Source: Hyperoplus lanceolatus
Lineage: Eukaryota; Chordata; Actinopteri; Uranoscopiformes; Ammodytidae
DNA length: 64,000 bases
Direction: 5' to 3'
NCBI GenBank assembly: GCA_026929865.2
Contig: CM049410.1
Span: 22,627,501 to 22,691,500 of the forward strand
Position 1 is the first letter of the stretch. The number at the start of each line of letters is the position of its first letter. Below are positions 52,295 to 64,000 of this stretch, one piece after another. Position numbers and translations under genes: made by a program. Under the pieces are notes generated by a model. That model ran no database searches and was not told where the DNA came from. It saw only the letters and a list, made by a program, of their open reading frames with translations.

Positions 52295-53160
52295 TAGAGA
52301 AAAGTACTTTATCAATGATTTATTGAGAATCTCGTATGCTTTTCTTTTATCTGCTGGTTCCATAGACTCCCATAAAAAGAGAGAAAGAGCCTAGATAATA
52401 TCGTTTGAATCTGCTCGAGGGTTATGGGAGTTACCTTCTGTAACCAGCAGGTCTTCAGCAAAGCGGAATAGAATTTGAAGTCCCCAGGTCATGTTCTTGC
52501 AGGTGAATTCTCTCTGTTGCCATCTGGGCGTCGATATAGACCTTACCTGCTTGTACGACCAATTACTTTATTAAATCATTCATCCCCTATTTGGTCAAAC
52601 TTTTAAACTCTTCATAGGTCGTTTTTTTATGGATGATTATTTATTCCATGTAAAAAAAATAGAACATGTTACATTTACTTATCTGTCAATATAGACTTAG
52701 AGAGTCTAGACAACCGATGCACGTAAAGTTGGAGAGTGACTTGAGTGACTTGATTTTGACACATACACGACAAGTTTTGTTATCAACAAAAAACGGGTGT
52801 TTCATTCTCTACATTTTCAGTTATTCTTTGTGCAGAACAACAACTGTCTCACAAATAAAAATAAAAATATTTGGAAGCACCGTGATGCAAACAAAGACAT
52901 TATTCATTGGAGCTTATGGTGCCGCAACACATGTGCAAACCGCAATGCATCCATTCATAAGGAGCATGTGTTTTCCATTCACATAAGGCTGTTTACTAAA
53001 CCAGCCAATCTGAAAAAAGGTAGCAGTGCACTTTAATTGAAGCCAACAGATTGTATATTAAGGAACATTATTTAAAAATAAAAGCATTTTATCTGAGATG
53101 AAAGAAGTTGTTTTGGGCTCCGTGCTGGGTCAGACTGCCTGCCGTCTGTGTGCAGTTGAG
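51383..53160. other. Spacer upstream (3' side) of mir-196
   Basis: Unique AT-rich sequence; no gene seen. A CA array lies at 52241-52291. Confidence 0.5.
52241..52291. repeat. (CA)n microsatellite
   Basis: A pure CA run of about 51 bases. Confidence 0.95.
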
Positions 53161-53164
53161 GCGG

Positions 53165-53239
53165 GTGTGATTGAGGCAGTTTCAGGTTCCTGTGATCTCA
53201 AACATCCAGCCCAACAACTTGAAACTACCTACATCACAC
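53165..53239 (-). ncRNA. mir196b: microRNA mir-196 hairpin (miR-196b type)
   Basis: The minus strand carries the 22-base miR-196 mature sequence at 53231-53210 (TAGGTAGTTTCAAGTTGTTG then GG). It equals the miR-196b form I recall from zebrafish, and differs from miR-196a by one central base (A for T at position 13). The surrounding sequence folds: GTGTGAT at the base pairs with ATCACAC, and AGGTAGTTTCA pairs with TGAAACTGCCT in the 3' arm, with a loop of CTGGATGTTTGAGATCAC. Location between hox9 and hox10 on the Hox strand is the canonical mir-196 position. It represses Hox8 and other posterior-trunk Hox mRNAs after transcription. Confidence 0.95.
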
Positions 53240-56200
53240 AGCTCCTTGTTAGAAGATCCAGGGACTTGACTGGTGGAGGCAGCACGGACCGGAACTGCAG
53301 GTTGAAACACTCAACTCACAAATAGAGCACATGAAAACTAAAAATCCAAGAGGATCAATGTAGGCATTTTATATTCTATTGTAGGATTATGAAGCCCCTT
53401 GATTCACATCCCATATCATGACATATCAACCTTCAGTGCAGTTCCAGGACGTTGTGTGTGCATGATGTTTGTGGAAAGTCTTATGTAGAACATCTGACCA
53501 TCAGGCAGGAGAAGGTCAGATTGCCTCCCACACTTTCAATTCATCTTCTTCCTTTGATGAACCATAGAAACAATATTTGTTTTAGTTACCCAGCCATAAC
53601 CATAACTTCTTATTTTGTATTAACACATGTCTTTATTTTGTACAATCACAATCCCTCTATTGTTAACTTTGTTGTAGAAAGCTATAATTTAAAAAGGAAT
53701 AGGCATTGGACATATTCCAGGGTTATGCCTCCAATATTGTTTCAATAATGTTCTTGGAGTGAGGACGATCTTGCAGCCCTCCATCCATCTCCCTCATCAT
53801 ATAAAAAGTTTATGATAAACAATGAATTGTGTTAAACATAATAAAAATAAATCATAAGGCACACAAAGGCGGTCTGCAATTTCTACACCTGAACTGCAGA
53901 TGAGATTAGGACTTTTGTGGAGAGCAGTGAGATATCTCATAGAAGTAATGGTTTTCTTTTGGGTTCAGATAATTTAGCTAAACTGCACGTGTGTTGCAAA
54001 GGTGGCAATATGTTTTACTGATGTCGTCAAGTTCCGAATTGCCACCATTAACTTGTACAATGTTATTAAAAGGGGTTTTACTGTTGGCCACACTATTGAA
54101 AATAAGATCCTATTGCCATAAATCTTTTTAGTCCTTCTACAATAGCTGTAAGGATATACAGTCGTGTGGCTTAAGAACAGAAGAACAATGAGGGAATTAA
54201 GTGTCCTTTTTATTGTTTTTAATGTTAATGACTTTACAGAACACACAAGCACAAACTCTTATCACTTGAAGTCTCTGATTCTTTCACCAGTTTAACTGCT
54301 ACCACCTAAACTATTCAAGGGCTTTCCATTCTGATCTACTTTTAACATTTCTGCCGTGCCTCCAGTTCATATTAGTGGCAAAGAATCAAAACACCTACAG
54401 AAAGCAAGATATGTTTTATATTTGACCGGGAGTCATCCGAAAGATTGACAAATGCAAAATCCTTGGTATAATTGAATTACAGTTCAACGGTCATGCAAGT
54501 ACAATAACTGGGATAAAGCTTTTGTGAGACAGTTGCATGACTGGAAGTAGTTGTCCTCTGGTAACAATCAAACGATTAGAGAGCATGTGACTGAGTCCAG
54601 CAGCAGGAGGTCAAACTGCTGCAGTAGATCATATGTAACAAGTCAAATCCCCTCAGCAGCGCGGCTCCTGCTCGGCTTAATGAACGTCCAACTGTTTGAT
54701 TCTCATGAGCAAAGAGAAGTTTGAGAGAAAGCTGTGGAGCCGTTCTGTGATCCTCCAGGATACACCATGTTCCCTGTGTGAGGAGGCAGACACTGACTGA
54801 CTCATGTCAGCCCGCATGCTGTCGCCACGCGCTAAATACAAGCGCTTCATTTATCGGACATGTCATGGGATAGTTTGGTGGACCATCATCCCTGTGAAAG
54901 AGAGAGAGAGAGAGAGAGGTCAGATCTGTTCAGTTTCAAAGAATCTTCCATGATCAAGCCCATGCACAACTAGGACCATGGGGGGCTTGGGCCCTTACCC
55001 TTGGTCACCCGGAATGCAAAAAGTGCCCTTAATAAAAAAAAATTTAAAAATTAAATATAAAATGTAATTCTATCAAATATAAAGACAGAAAAATTACAAA
55101 ATACTCCATTTGACCCACCCTCTCAGATTAACTTTGAAACTTGTCCTGACTGCCTCCAGCACCCCAGTTCAGTTAGTAAATGATATCACTCAGGTAGTTA
55201 GGCATTATAAAACCAGACACAACAACACAAACCTTTTTAAGTTATCCATTAAAAAAAGGTCAGTAGGACTTTGTTTTTTATTTCCTCATTATGGGATAGT
55301 TAAGTGGGGTTGTATGGGGTACTTAGGCAATAGGCATAGTATGTTACCCTATGGAGCTGGCCATCAGTGCAGTCACGATTGGGAGTTTGGGGGGGGGGGG
55401 TAGCTGTAGCAGAAGTTAGCCTTCAGACAGCTGTTAATTTTTCTTTTCTCGTATCTCCATGAGGTTACACACACTAACTATGCCTAAGTACCTCATACAA
55501 CCACACTTAAAAAATTCCCCATTTCCCTTTAACCTCTGTAGTCTGTCCTTGCTAGCAATCAAGCTAGTCTAATTTACATTAAGATGTCCTTTCATACAGG
55601 GCAACTTACAACATTTGGAAAAATACAAGTCAGATGGAGGAATGGCACATTAATAAAGACAATGTAAAAAGTGTTCCTGTTTCAATGAAAACACAATTGT
55701 ACCCTTTTTATATCTTCTTGAGCCCATGCCCCACCAAAGTGTCTGTACACGGCCCTATGTCATGTGAGAGCCTCCGTCTGAAAGAGAAGGAGACCAACAG
55801 GAAGGGCCATTCAGGAGACAGACTATCCAGGAGGTGCAAAGCATTCTGTCTTTTGTTGACCACCAATAGGCAGTGAGGGGCAATAAGCCATAAAAGCACA
55901 CTATGCAGTAATATACAGCACTTGTACAACTGCCTCCTCCACTTCCTCCAACCACCAATAAACTAGTTGGTCAATTACCCCTGTGGTAAAACGTAAAGGT
56001 GGGAGAGAGAGAGAGAGACAGATGGGGAGAGCAAAGAGGCGTTGCACTGTGGCCACCGTGTGGCGCTGCAAAAATGTATGCGCCTGCAGACCTACAGCCG
56101 ACCACCTTTATTATTACCTCTACTACACTGTCAAAACGTACACTAGAAATTGCTGTGCTAAAAATGACCTTTCAGTAAATTAAACAAAAACATGTTTAAT

Positions 56201-57744
56201 TTTGTTGTGATGAATATCAAAGTATTCATCTCAACTATCTTTATTAACTTTACTGTGTAATGTTTGTCTAAGTTATTCAATTCAAGCGGGTACAACTTAA
56301 ATAAGTTTGAGGCTAGGCCAAGCACTTTTACTTTTGTTAAAGTAAAGTAAACATTACTGACCACTTTGCAGGAACGAGTCCCCAGGCTTGACTGAACCAC
56401 TGGTCAGATGTTTTCATTAGAATGAGTTGGCACAACTGTTATTCTTTGACATTCTTAGTGCGAAGAAACTCAAAACCTCAAGTTACAATACATATGAATG
56501 ATCAGCTGCTATCTCAACAAAAGATAATGAGTTGGCTCAAATGTGGGTCAACTTTCCCTTAAGACTTAAGAATAGAGCAAAGACATTTGCCTTGTTTTGT
56601 GTTTTCCTAACTTTTCTGTTTTGACCGTGCACATTTCATCTCTTAATTTTCCTTTCTTTTCCCCTGCAGTTCTTTGTCCTTCCTGCTAAATTGGCTATTT
56701 GTTATTTGCTTTATATTTTCCCTTCACTGAATCCCAGTAAACTTTGCCTTCCTCCAGTTTGCGTCCTTGCACTCCTCTCCTTATACACAGACAGCAGCTG
56801 GCTCTTTGGCAGTGGCGGAGGAAGTTGAGCCATGTGTTCCTGATCAAAGCTTCTATACTGAGAAAAGGGTCGCTTCTCATGCAACATAACCGAACGGGCC
56901 AGTCTTTCATTTGATGGGTCAGTTTGGATCTGCTGCTGCCTCATTGATCCTGTTTCTAACTCTGCTATCTATAGATTTTCCAACATGCTGTGTTAGGGTT
57001 TGTGAACCTTACCCTGTGTGGTGTGCAACGTGACGGGCTCTCAAACATCTCTTCTCAGCCATAGGGAGCTGATCTCAATCTACTGTACGTTCTGTGAGAA
57101 CATATATCTTCAAACTGACTCCACCCTTCAGCCACCATCTTGAGCATCTAAAATAAAGGAAACAGAAAAGTAGTTACTTAGGGTGCAACTTTTGTCTATA
57201 AAAACAAATACTGATAAAAACTATTAGTTCTTGATGTAAGGTACAGTATATCATGCTTAAGGCAGGACTCAAATGCATATTTTGTGGATGCAACTAATCA
57301 AAACAATACTATTATGGGTTGGCGTGATAATGATATTTACTCTACTACTTGAGCAAGAAAATCGGATAAATATTAAGTGGAAATACCTTGTTCTTTAATG
57401 ATTGCGTAAAGACCATATTTATGTATGTACTGGACAGTACACCTGTGTACTGTTTGATGGGTCCACCATAAAGATGAGTGGAACATGTTTGTCTTTCATC
57501 TCTGCCTGTCGGTCCAGAGGAAATGGTCTGCACCATCTGTATCTCAAGCGTTTTTCAAACTAAAGTTAACAGGAAGTAGAACTCATCAGACTTCAGAAAT
57601 AGAAGTTAGAAAGCTTTCAGGAAACATTCATCAGTAAAACTATGAGCATGTTTCCCCCTGACTGGACTGAGCTAGAAAATCAGCTAACTGCAGGAGCACA
57701 TATGAGGAGATGGGGAATTTATATGAATGGGTCTGGATATGAGT

Positions 57745-57830
57745 GTGTTTTGTGTGTGTGTGTGTGTGTGGGTGGGTGTGTGTGTTTGTGTGTGTGTGTC
57801 CGTGTGTGTGTGTACATGTGCTTGTGAGTG
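57745..57830. repeat. Imperfect (GT)n microsatellite
   Basis: GT repeat with GGG, TTT, CC and ACA interruptions, older looking than the pure arrays elsewhere. Confidence 0.93.
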
Positions 57831-58084
57831 TGTGACAACTGGTAGCACCACAACAGCAAGACAAACGTGCACTTTATTTTCTATTTACAAATACAAAATA
57901 CAGTTAAAAAATAAGCCTCAAGTTCACAGTTTGGTCTGCTCTTACGTCAGGGTTTAACTACGGCAGACTGCAGACTGCTTTTATTAGAAAAAATAACGTC
58001 TAACATGAAGGCGAAGGTATATTAATATTGTACTTGTGTTTTTATCTTATTTTAATATATTATATATATATATATATTTTTTGC

Positions 58085-58205
58085 TTTATTTGATAGATTT
58101 TGGAGGGACTGAGTGGAAATGGGGCAAAGAGGGAAGGATATGCAGAGAACTGCCCACGGGTCAGATTCAAACTTGGTCTGTGGATGAGGACTGTCGGCCC
58201 TTTAT
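58085..58205 (-). mobile_element. tRNA-derived SINE-like relic
   Basis: The plus strand reads GGATATGCAGAGAACTGCCC then ACGGGTCAGATTCAAACTTG and TGGATGAGGACT. It resembles a common fish repeat whose reverse complement holds a tRNA T-arm/B-box (here GTTTGAATCT against the GGTTCGAATCC consensus). The copy is degraded. Confidence 0.4.
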
Positions 58206-59933
58206 TTTTATTTGTACATTATAGCAATACAGCCCAAATCATTTTGGGAAAACCCATTCAGCATCACATTATGAATTACCATAACTTATGGAACTTGTAA
58301 TTAACCATTTCTAAACCGGATTCTGTAGCATTCTGTATCATTTGAAAATAAAGCATAATATTGTGTAAAGGTGAAAACAGGAAGGCAGCACTGAGTCTTT
58401 TTTAACACAAAACTTAATTATTTTTCCCACAAAAAAGCATGACACGTGGAATTTTTAGGGTAATGTGAGCTTCATGTCTTGCTGGACTGTAGCTGAGAGT
58501 AATGTTTGAAGACGCATAGACCTACAGGGTGGGTATTTTATACTTTGAAGCTGAAAGTAGTATTTTTAAACTGATTATATTTAACTTTAACAACTTTAAA
58601 ACAATATAATAAACAAAGGTGGTGGTTTCAGCGAAAATGACATTTAAAAAGTGATTTTTTTCCCCTACTGACTGTATGACAGAACTAATAAATGTATTAT
58701 GTTTTTATCCTGACATCTAGACATTATGTTTATTCATTTGTTTCATAATTTAAAATGTAGCTGAATTGTATATAGCCAATGACTATAGCTATGTATTAAT
58801 GAATATGCCTAGGTTGTATAAAGATGGGTTGTCCTTGATTGGTGTATAATTGAGTGAAATGTTATTTTCAAATAATAAAACATAAATACTTATTTAAGAA
58901 AATAGTCTGTCAAAAACATACGAGTTTAAATATTGGCTTCGCTAATACACACTGTATCCCTGCCCCACGTTACCTGAAAAACTCCAGTGCGTAATACGGA
59001 GAAAGTGTCAAACTAACCCACACTAAAGGCTTTCGTAATCCTAGTTCAGAATTCTGAAAAATGCTTCGAAACATATAAAGACGTTGGGAAACACAACGCA
59101 GATAAGATTAACAATTAACCAAACCAAAAAGAAAATAAAGTGATTAAAAGCAATCCAGAGTCTGGACGGGCCCATTGTGACGTCAGTAGCCTATTTCCAG
59201 CGCTGGTTCCTTCACATCTTCAGCCTTAAAGGAATGAATAATACATAAAGTGATCAATACAAAATCAACAGCCAATTCGCTGTAAACAGTCGGTGGCCTT
59301 TTACACAACATCCTCCTGTCATTATGCACAGGAAAAAAGGCGCACGCCCACCATTAGGCAAAGACAGGCAGTTGCAAGTAGGAAATGGATAGGCGGCCTA
59401 TAATCGAGCTGCAGTTCAGATTCATATATTGAAATAAGATGGGTGGATGCGCGGATACACAAGAGACTGTAGCCTATACAAGCCGTGGAAATAACAAGCC
59501 AATATCCTCCCCGAATATACCCAGCCTGTACTCCATTCTGAGGCCGTATCCCCTCCTGTAACTGTACTATAAGTGTCCTCAGTGCTGCCGGTGATAGGCT
59601 GACGGACATAAGGCCGAATTCAATAGGCCTATCATATGTTCTTATCGTCATAGTAGACGGAGACAAATCCACCATAAACCTGTACAGGGGTAGCCTACAC
59701 ATGAGCACCTTTTCAGCTGGAAGCCCTCCACACGCTGCTTTTTCCATTCCGTTATAATTTATCGCAGGGATAACCCGCTAAACTGAACTCACTCCCCGTT
59801 GTCCCCAAGATATGATACAAGACCGGATGTCATATGTTTGGGGTTGTAACTGAAGTCATATTTTTAGACCAGTCTTTGATAAACTGACTGATCTCAGGCC
59901 ATTGCTGCAACACGAGCCTCATGTAGAATATAC

Positions 59934-60042
<109 letters not shown>

Positions 60043-60203
60043 ACACGCAGGAGTTTTCCAGCCCCCAGTCCTTTATTGAAACCTTTTTTACGCACACATT
60101 GACCGCGCGTAAAAATGACAAAACAAACGTGTGGAGCTATGTTTCCTTTCCAAGAATGTTGTAATAAAAAGCCATCAGGGATGGAATGTGATTTCACTTC
60201 GAA

Positions 60204-60317
<114 letters not shown>

Positions 60318-60379
60318 AACGGTTCGTAGTACTAGCCTACAACATTAGGATTTACACACCCTCGTCTTCCTCACCGGGC

Positions 60380-60575
60380 ATCAGTCCATCCCATGCTGAG
60401 GTGCCTCTCCAGGCGGCGCTCTGGGCTCAGGTACCCGCTGAAGAGGAACTCCTTCTACCCTGCTTCTACCGCTCCATAGCTCCGCTGCTCGCTGAAAGGA
60501 CAGCGCTTCTTCCTGCCGACCCGAGCCGACAACCGGGCGCCGGTGGCCGGGCGCATTTGTCTCAACTCACCTGGA
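60380..60575 (-). pseudogene. hoxb10a: hoxb10a pseudogene (homeobox exon relic)
   Basis: Read on the minus strand, an acceptor-like tcctctccag is followed in one frame by PATGARLSARVGRKKRCPFS, matching the Hox10 exon 2 start ([19 protein letters not shown]). Further on it gives KEFLFSGYLSPERRLERHLS, matching [18 protein letters not shown]. Between these blocks 13 codons replace the usual 9 and include a stop (TAG). After RRLE the similarity ends: the third helix ([10 protein letters not shown]) is gone, so no DNA-binding domain could be made. Strand and position (upstream of hoxb9a and mir-196) are exactly those of hoxb10a. No exon 1 relic was found in the 3.4 kb beyond it. Confidence 0.85.
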
Positions 60576-60773
60576 GAGGATGGAGGGGACAGCGGGCTAA
60601 TTACACTTTCTATAACATATATTTCAATATATCACTTATACTTAAAATAAAGGTTGTTTTGAAATAGGATAAAAAATAATGTTCTGAATTTTAAAAAAAA
60701 CAATATGACAAGATCTAAATTAGTTATGAAAGAAGGCATGTTGGATCAAGAACCTTCTCAACAGCTTATCGAA

Positions 60774-60777
<4 letters not shown>

Positions 60778-60809
<32 letters not shown>

Positions 60810-60840
60810 GCGCGCGCACACACTCACGCACGCACACGCA
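60778..60840. repeat. (CA)n-(CG)n-(CGCA)n compound array
   Basis: CA repeat passing through CGCGCGCG into CA/CGCA units. Confidence 0.93.
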
Positions 60841-60932
60841 CAGAGAAATAAAGGAAATTCACAAAATGGCCAAATAGTACAACAAATGTATTACTACTAT
60901 TAATAATAAATCATAAATAAAAAACGTTATTG

Positions 60933-60938
<6 letters not shown>

Positions 60939-61007
<69 letters not shown>

Positions 61008-61014
61008 GTTATTG

Positions 61015-61091
<77 letters not shown>
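60939..61091. repeat. (ATT)n trinucleotide array
   Basis: About 150 bases of TTA/ATT triplets with a short GTTATTGTTGTT interruption in the middle. Confidence 0.97.
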
Positions 61092-61092
<1 letters not shown>

Positions 61093-62729
61093 GATTTGGA
61101 AAACATCCCCGTATGTATTTCCCAATAGATTTCCTTGATGTTTCATGTTGCAGAACTTTTTTTTAATGAAAACGTATTTTCATTAAATGAGTTATATGAG
61201 TTATAATGACATACGAAAGCAACTAGACTAGACAACCTTGAGACATGTTTGTCTGCTTATATTTCAGGGTCTCAGGATGCCTATTTTTACTGTAAATCAG
61301 CGAATACTGCATTTCTTATTTTAATTGCAATCCTCTGAAATATTAGACTAATTACCAATATAACTGGCATTATCAAAACGTTACAATATATTTGTGAATC
61401 TGTTATTATTTTTAATTATAGACGTAGATATGACGTCACGGTCGCTTTCCAATCAGATCACTATCAACATTTTTCAGCTAATTAATTACACATTTCATTA
61501 CAGGTCGATAGCAGAAGCGCAAACAACGAGTAAATAGCAATGAAGTCAATAAAGTGTCTATTTGCAACAATTTGCCTTGAAAAAAAATGTGCTGTAGTGA
61601 TATCTATATAGCGCCAGCACGTCATGAGTATATTCATTATTAGGTTATATTTGATAATAATAATTATAATGTTAAAAATAATTAATATTTCGTCTTCAAC
61701 TAGGCGCCAGCTTCTGTTTGAAGTTGTGATCATATTAAGAGCTTTAGATCTTTTTTCATAAAACAAGCCCACGGCCTTGTTCTCTGTCACGTACAAAGTG
61801 TGACATGTTTCAGTCGCTTTGCTTTCCGAATTCTCAGTTGCACCATTTACGAAAAATCCTTCGGCCTCTTTATCTTCCACAAACATGCTGATAGAGAGCA
61901 GAACGCAGCAGTAGGTAGCAGGCTACGGCTAATAGCAATTGTATTTATTTTTTAAATCTCAAGATCAAAACCTGAGGATGCAGTATTACATCTTACTGAT
62001 TTCAACAATACTCAGTGTCTCTCTGTGTCATATAGTGCTCTGGAGAATGCGTGAAGAACTGAAGGATTGTATTACCTTTTATTATTTTAGTCTCATATAT
62101 TGCATGTTAGGGAATGGACTCGGCGCCTAGAGCAGAGGGAGATGTTTGGCTATTCTTTTCATCAACAAAACACAGGACTAATTATTCTCGTATAGCTTTT
62201 AAACGTGTCCTCAGTCATCAGTGCAGGGTATTCAGCTATATATAACAACACTGGAATTAAATTGATAACCTCATTAGGGTAAATTGTTTGGTCCCCATTG
62301 CGGGTTATAGGCTACAACAAAAACACACATATTTTTTAAATTGTTAGATCCGAGATGTAAACGCAAGCCAAATAGGCTATCGATCACAAAAACACTCGAA
62401 GAAAAAGACAACTCTACAGGCAAATTGCGACTAAATATGCAAGCTTTATCTTATCTTGGAATGAAGATATAATCTGCTGAGATGCACGTTGAATATAGAT
62501 GTTTCATTTCATAATGAAGACGGTGACCTTGGGGCCAAAAAATAAAATGAAAGAATAGCCCATACTAGAAACGTATGATGAGCATAACATAACTGATATT
62601 AGTCTGTTTTAATTCAACTTATAGGAATACAATTCACTTTAAATGAAAATGAATAATTCAAGGACATAAAATCAAAATGATATTATCGTCTCCGCACCAA
62701 TCGGGAGATTCACTGAAGAAAGAAAGCAT

Positions 62730-62837
<108 letters not shown>

Positions 62838-64000
62838 TGTGTGTGCTCTTTGTTGTGTTGTGAACAAAGAGGCAACCGGAAGTAGCTGCAATGTGCTCAC
62901 AATTCCATTTTATTTATTTTGTCTAGATTCAAATAAAATTCATGGTTAACTCAATTTTTAATTTAAGGCAATTGCAGGTGAATTGTGTCATTTTAAATGA
63001 TATCTATATAATCATGGAACTCTGCCAGTTGATTACGTTAAAACATGTATTATATATATTCCATTTTTTTTCAGAAAAGATTCAACGAATATGAAAATGT
63101 GAATTGGCGAACCCTTTGTTCGCTCTACTTGTTCCTTAGGCAGAGATAGTCTGACACACATTTCTTGGGAAGCACGCACAGAGAGTTTAACTTGGTGTTG
63201 ACTCATTTATTAAACAATAACTCCGGTTGACTTTCCAGGAAACAACGAAACAAAACTCACCATATAACTAATTATACTTAAATGTTAATGTACTTACAAT
63301 ACCATCATCAAGATGTTGGATAAAGACAAGATCTACAGCATTTTAGTGTTTTACAGAACATATTTTGGATACCGCTTTGATTTAGGAACAATTTTAAAAT
63401 GCATTCCCAGCATGTTGAAAACACCATGAACAAACACTTCTGAAATAACCTTCAGAAGGGTTCTCATAATTCTGATGGAAAGTTAAGCTGATGCTATAGA
63501 AGTTGAGATTTTTGGTTCAGAATATTGAAAAAAATAACTAATGTCGAGATAATGGCCATTAAAGATGGTAAGGAGGATACAGACGCAAACAAGGTCTGGT
63601 CAAATACACTCCTAGATGTAGGCTACATTTTCAACCTTTGAAGTAGGAAATAAGATATTCTATGGAAGAAAGGTAACCAAAACTGAAAATATGTTTTTGC
63701 CTGCAGGGTCTCACCTTAATTAAGAATTAAATTATCTTCATAGAGCGCTTTTTTAGTGAAACGAGTCCGTATACCCGCTATAGGCCTTAGTGCTTCATCA
63801 TGCTCCAAATTCCAGCGCATGAGCAGGGACAAAGAGCTGGCGCGTTTGGTTCGTGTCAGGATGGGGATCCAGCGGCTCGGCCCTTCCGGTCCGGGCCAGC
63901 CGGCTGGATGCTTGAGACGGGAAGAGGGCAATTTAACCCTGGTGCAAGGGGTAATAAACTCATTTCAGGAGGGGGAGAGACAAGAGATGGGGCAAACATT

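Noticed and set aside
54970-55765. Possible hAT-like element
   Set aside because: The ends share a short similarity but no target duplication or convincing inverted repeat was found.
59322-59747. 141-codon minus-strand open frame
   Set aside because: No recognisable domain, no splice or start context, and hydrophobic patches typical of chance frames. A protein search would settle it.
61482-61886. 134-codon minus-strand open frame upstream of the hoxb10a relic, considered as its exon 1
   Set aside because: The hydrophilic first part lacks the Hox10 N-terminus (MSCSxSPAANxFLVDSLI-like), and the frame runs into poly-Ile from AT repeats.
63716-63931. GC-rich minus-strand frame near the window end
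   Set aside because: Considered as hoxb10a exon 1 or a hoxb13a part; the residues match neither.

Overview
The window is a stretch of a vertebrate Hox cluster, read against the direction of transcription. All recognised genes lie on the minus strand, in the order hoxb7a exon 1, hoxb8a (complete), hoxb9a (complete), a mir-196 hairpin and a decayed hoxb10a homeobox. The paralog order 7-8-9-10, B-type diagnostic residues and a mir-196 gene between groups 9 and 10 point to a teleost HoxBa cluster. The mir-196 variant equals what I recall as zebrafish miR-196b. The repeats (a fish-type CR1/Rex1-like LINE, an L1/Tx1-like relic, a Harbinger-like element and hAT- and pogo-like elements) and very long (CA)n arrays fit a ray-finned fish, probably a percomorph. 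No species can be assigned from the sequence alone.

Layout. 1-2391 is intron downstream of hoxb7a exon 1, with no homeobox found. 2392-2887 is hoxb7a exon 1. 2888-6420 is intergenic and includes the hoxb8a 3'UTR, which holds a miR-196 target site at 5716-5737. 6421-12441 is hoxb8a, with a 5.2 kb intron. 12442-28353 is a 16 kb gap to hoxb9a carrying a LINE split by a Harbinger-like element (20.79-23.40 kb). 28354-38341 is hoxb9a, with a 9.2 kb intron. 38342-53160 is upstream sequence: the first part is likely regulatory, and 45.2-51.4 kb is a nest of at least six transposable elements. 53165-53239 is the mir-196 hairpin. 60380-60575 is the hoxb10a homeobox relic, followed by low-complexity sequence to the end, where hoxb13a would be expected further on.

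How the parts relate. Hox7-9 proteins are homeodomain transcription factors that pattern the trunk axis. mir-196 is embedded in the same cluster and is known to repress Hox8 mRNAs through a near-fully complementary 3'UTR site. Both parts of that circuit are visible here: the hairpin and the site in hoxb8a. The main oddities are the dead hoxb10a homeobox, unusually large introns and spacers, a heavy load of dinucleotide repeats, and transposons nested inside a cluster type that usually excludes them.
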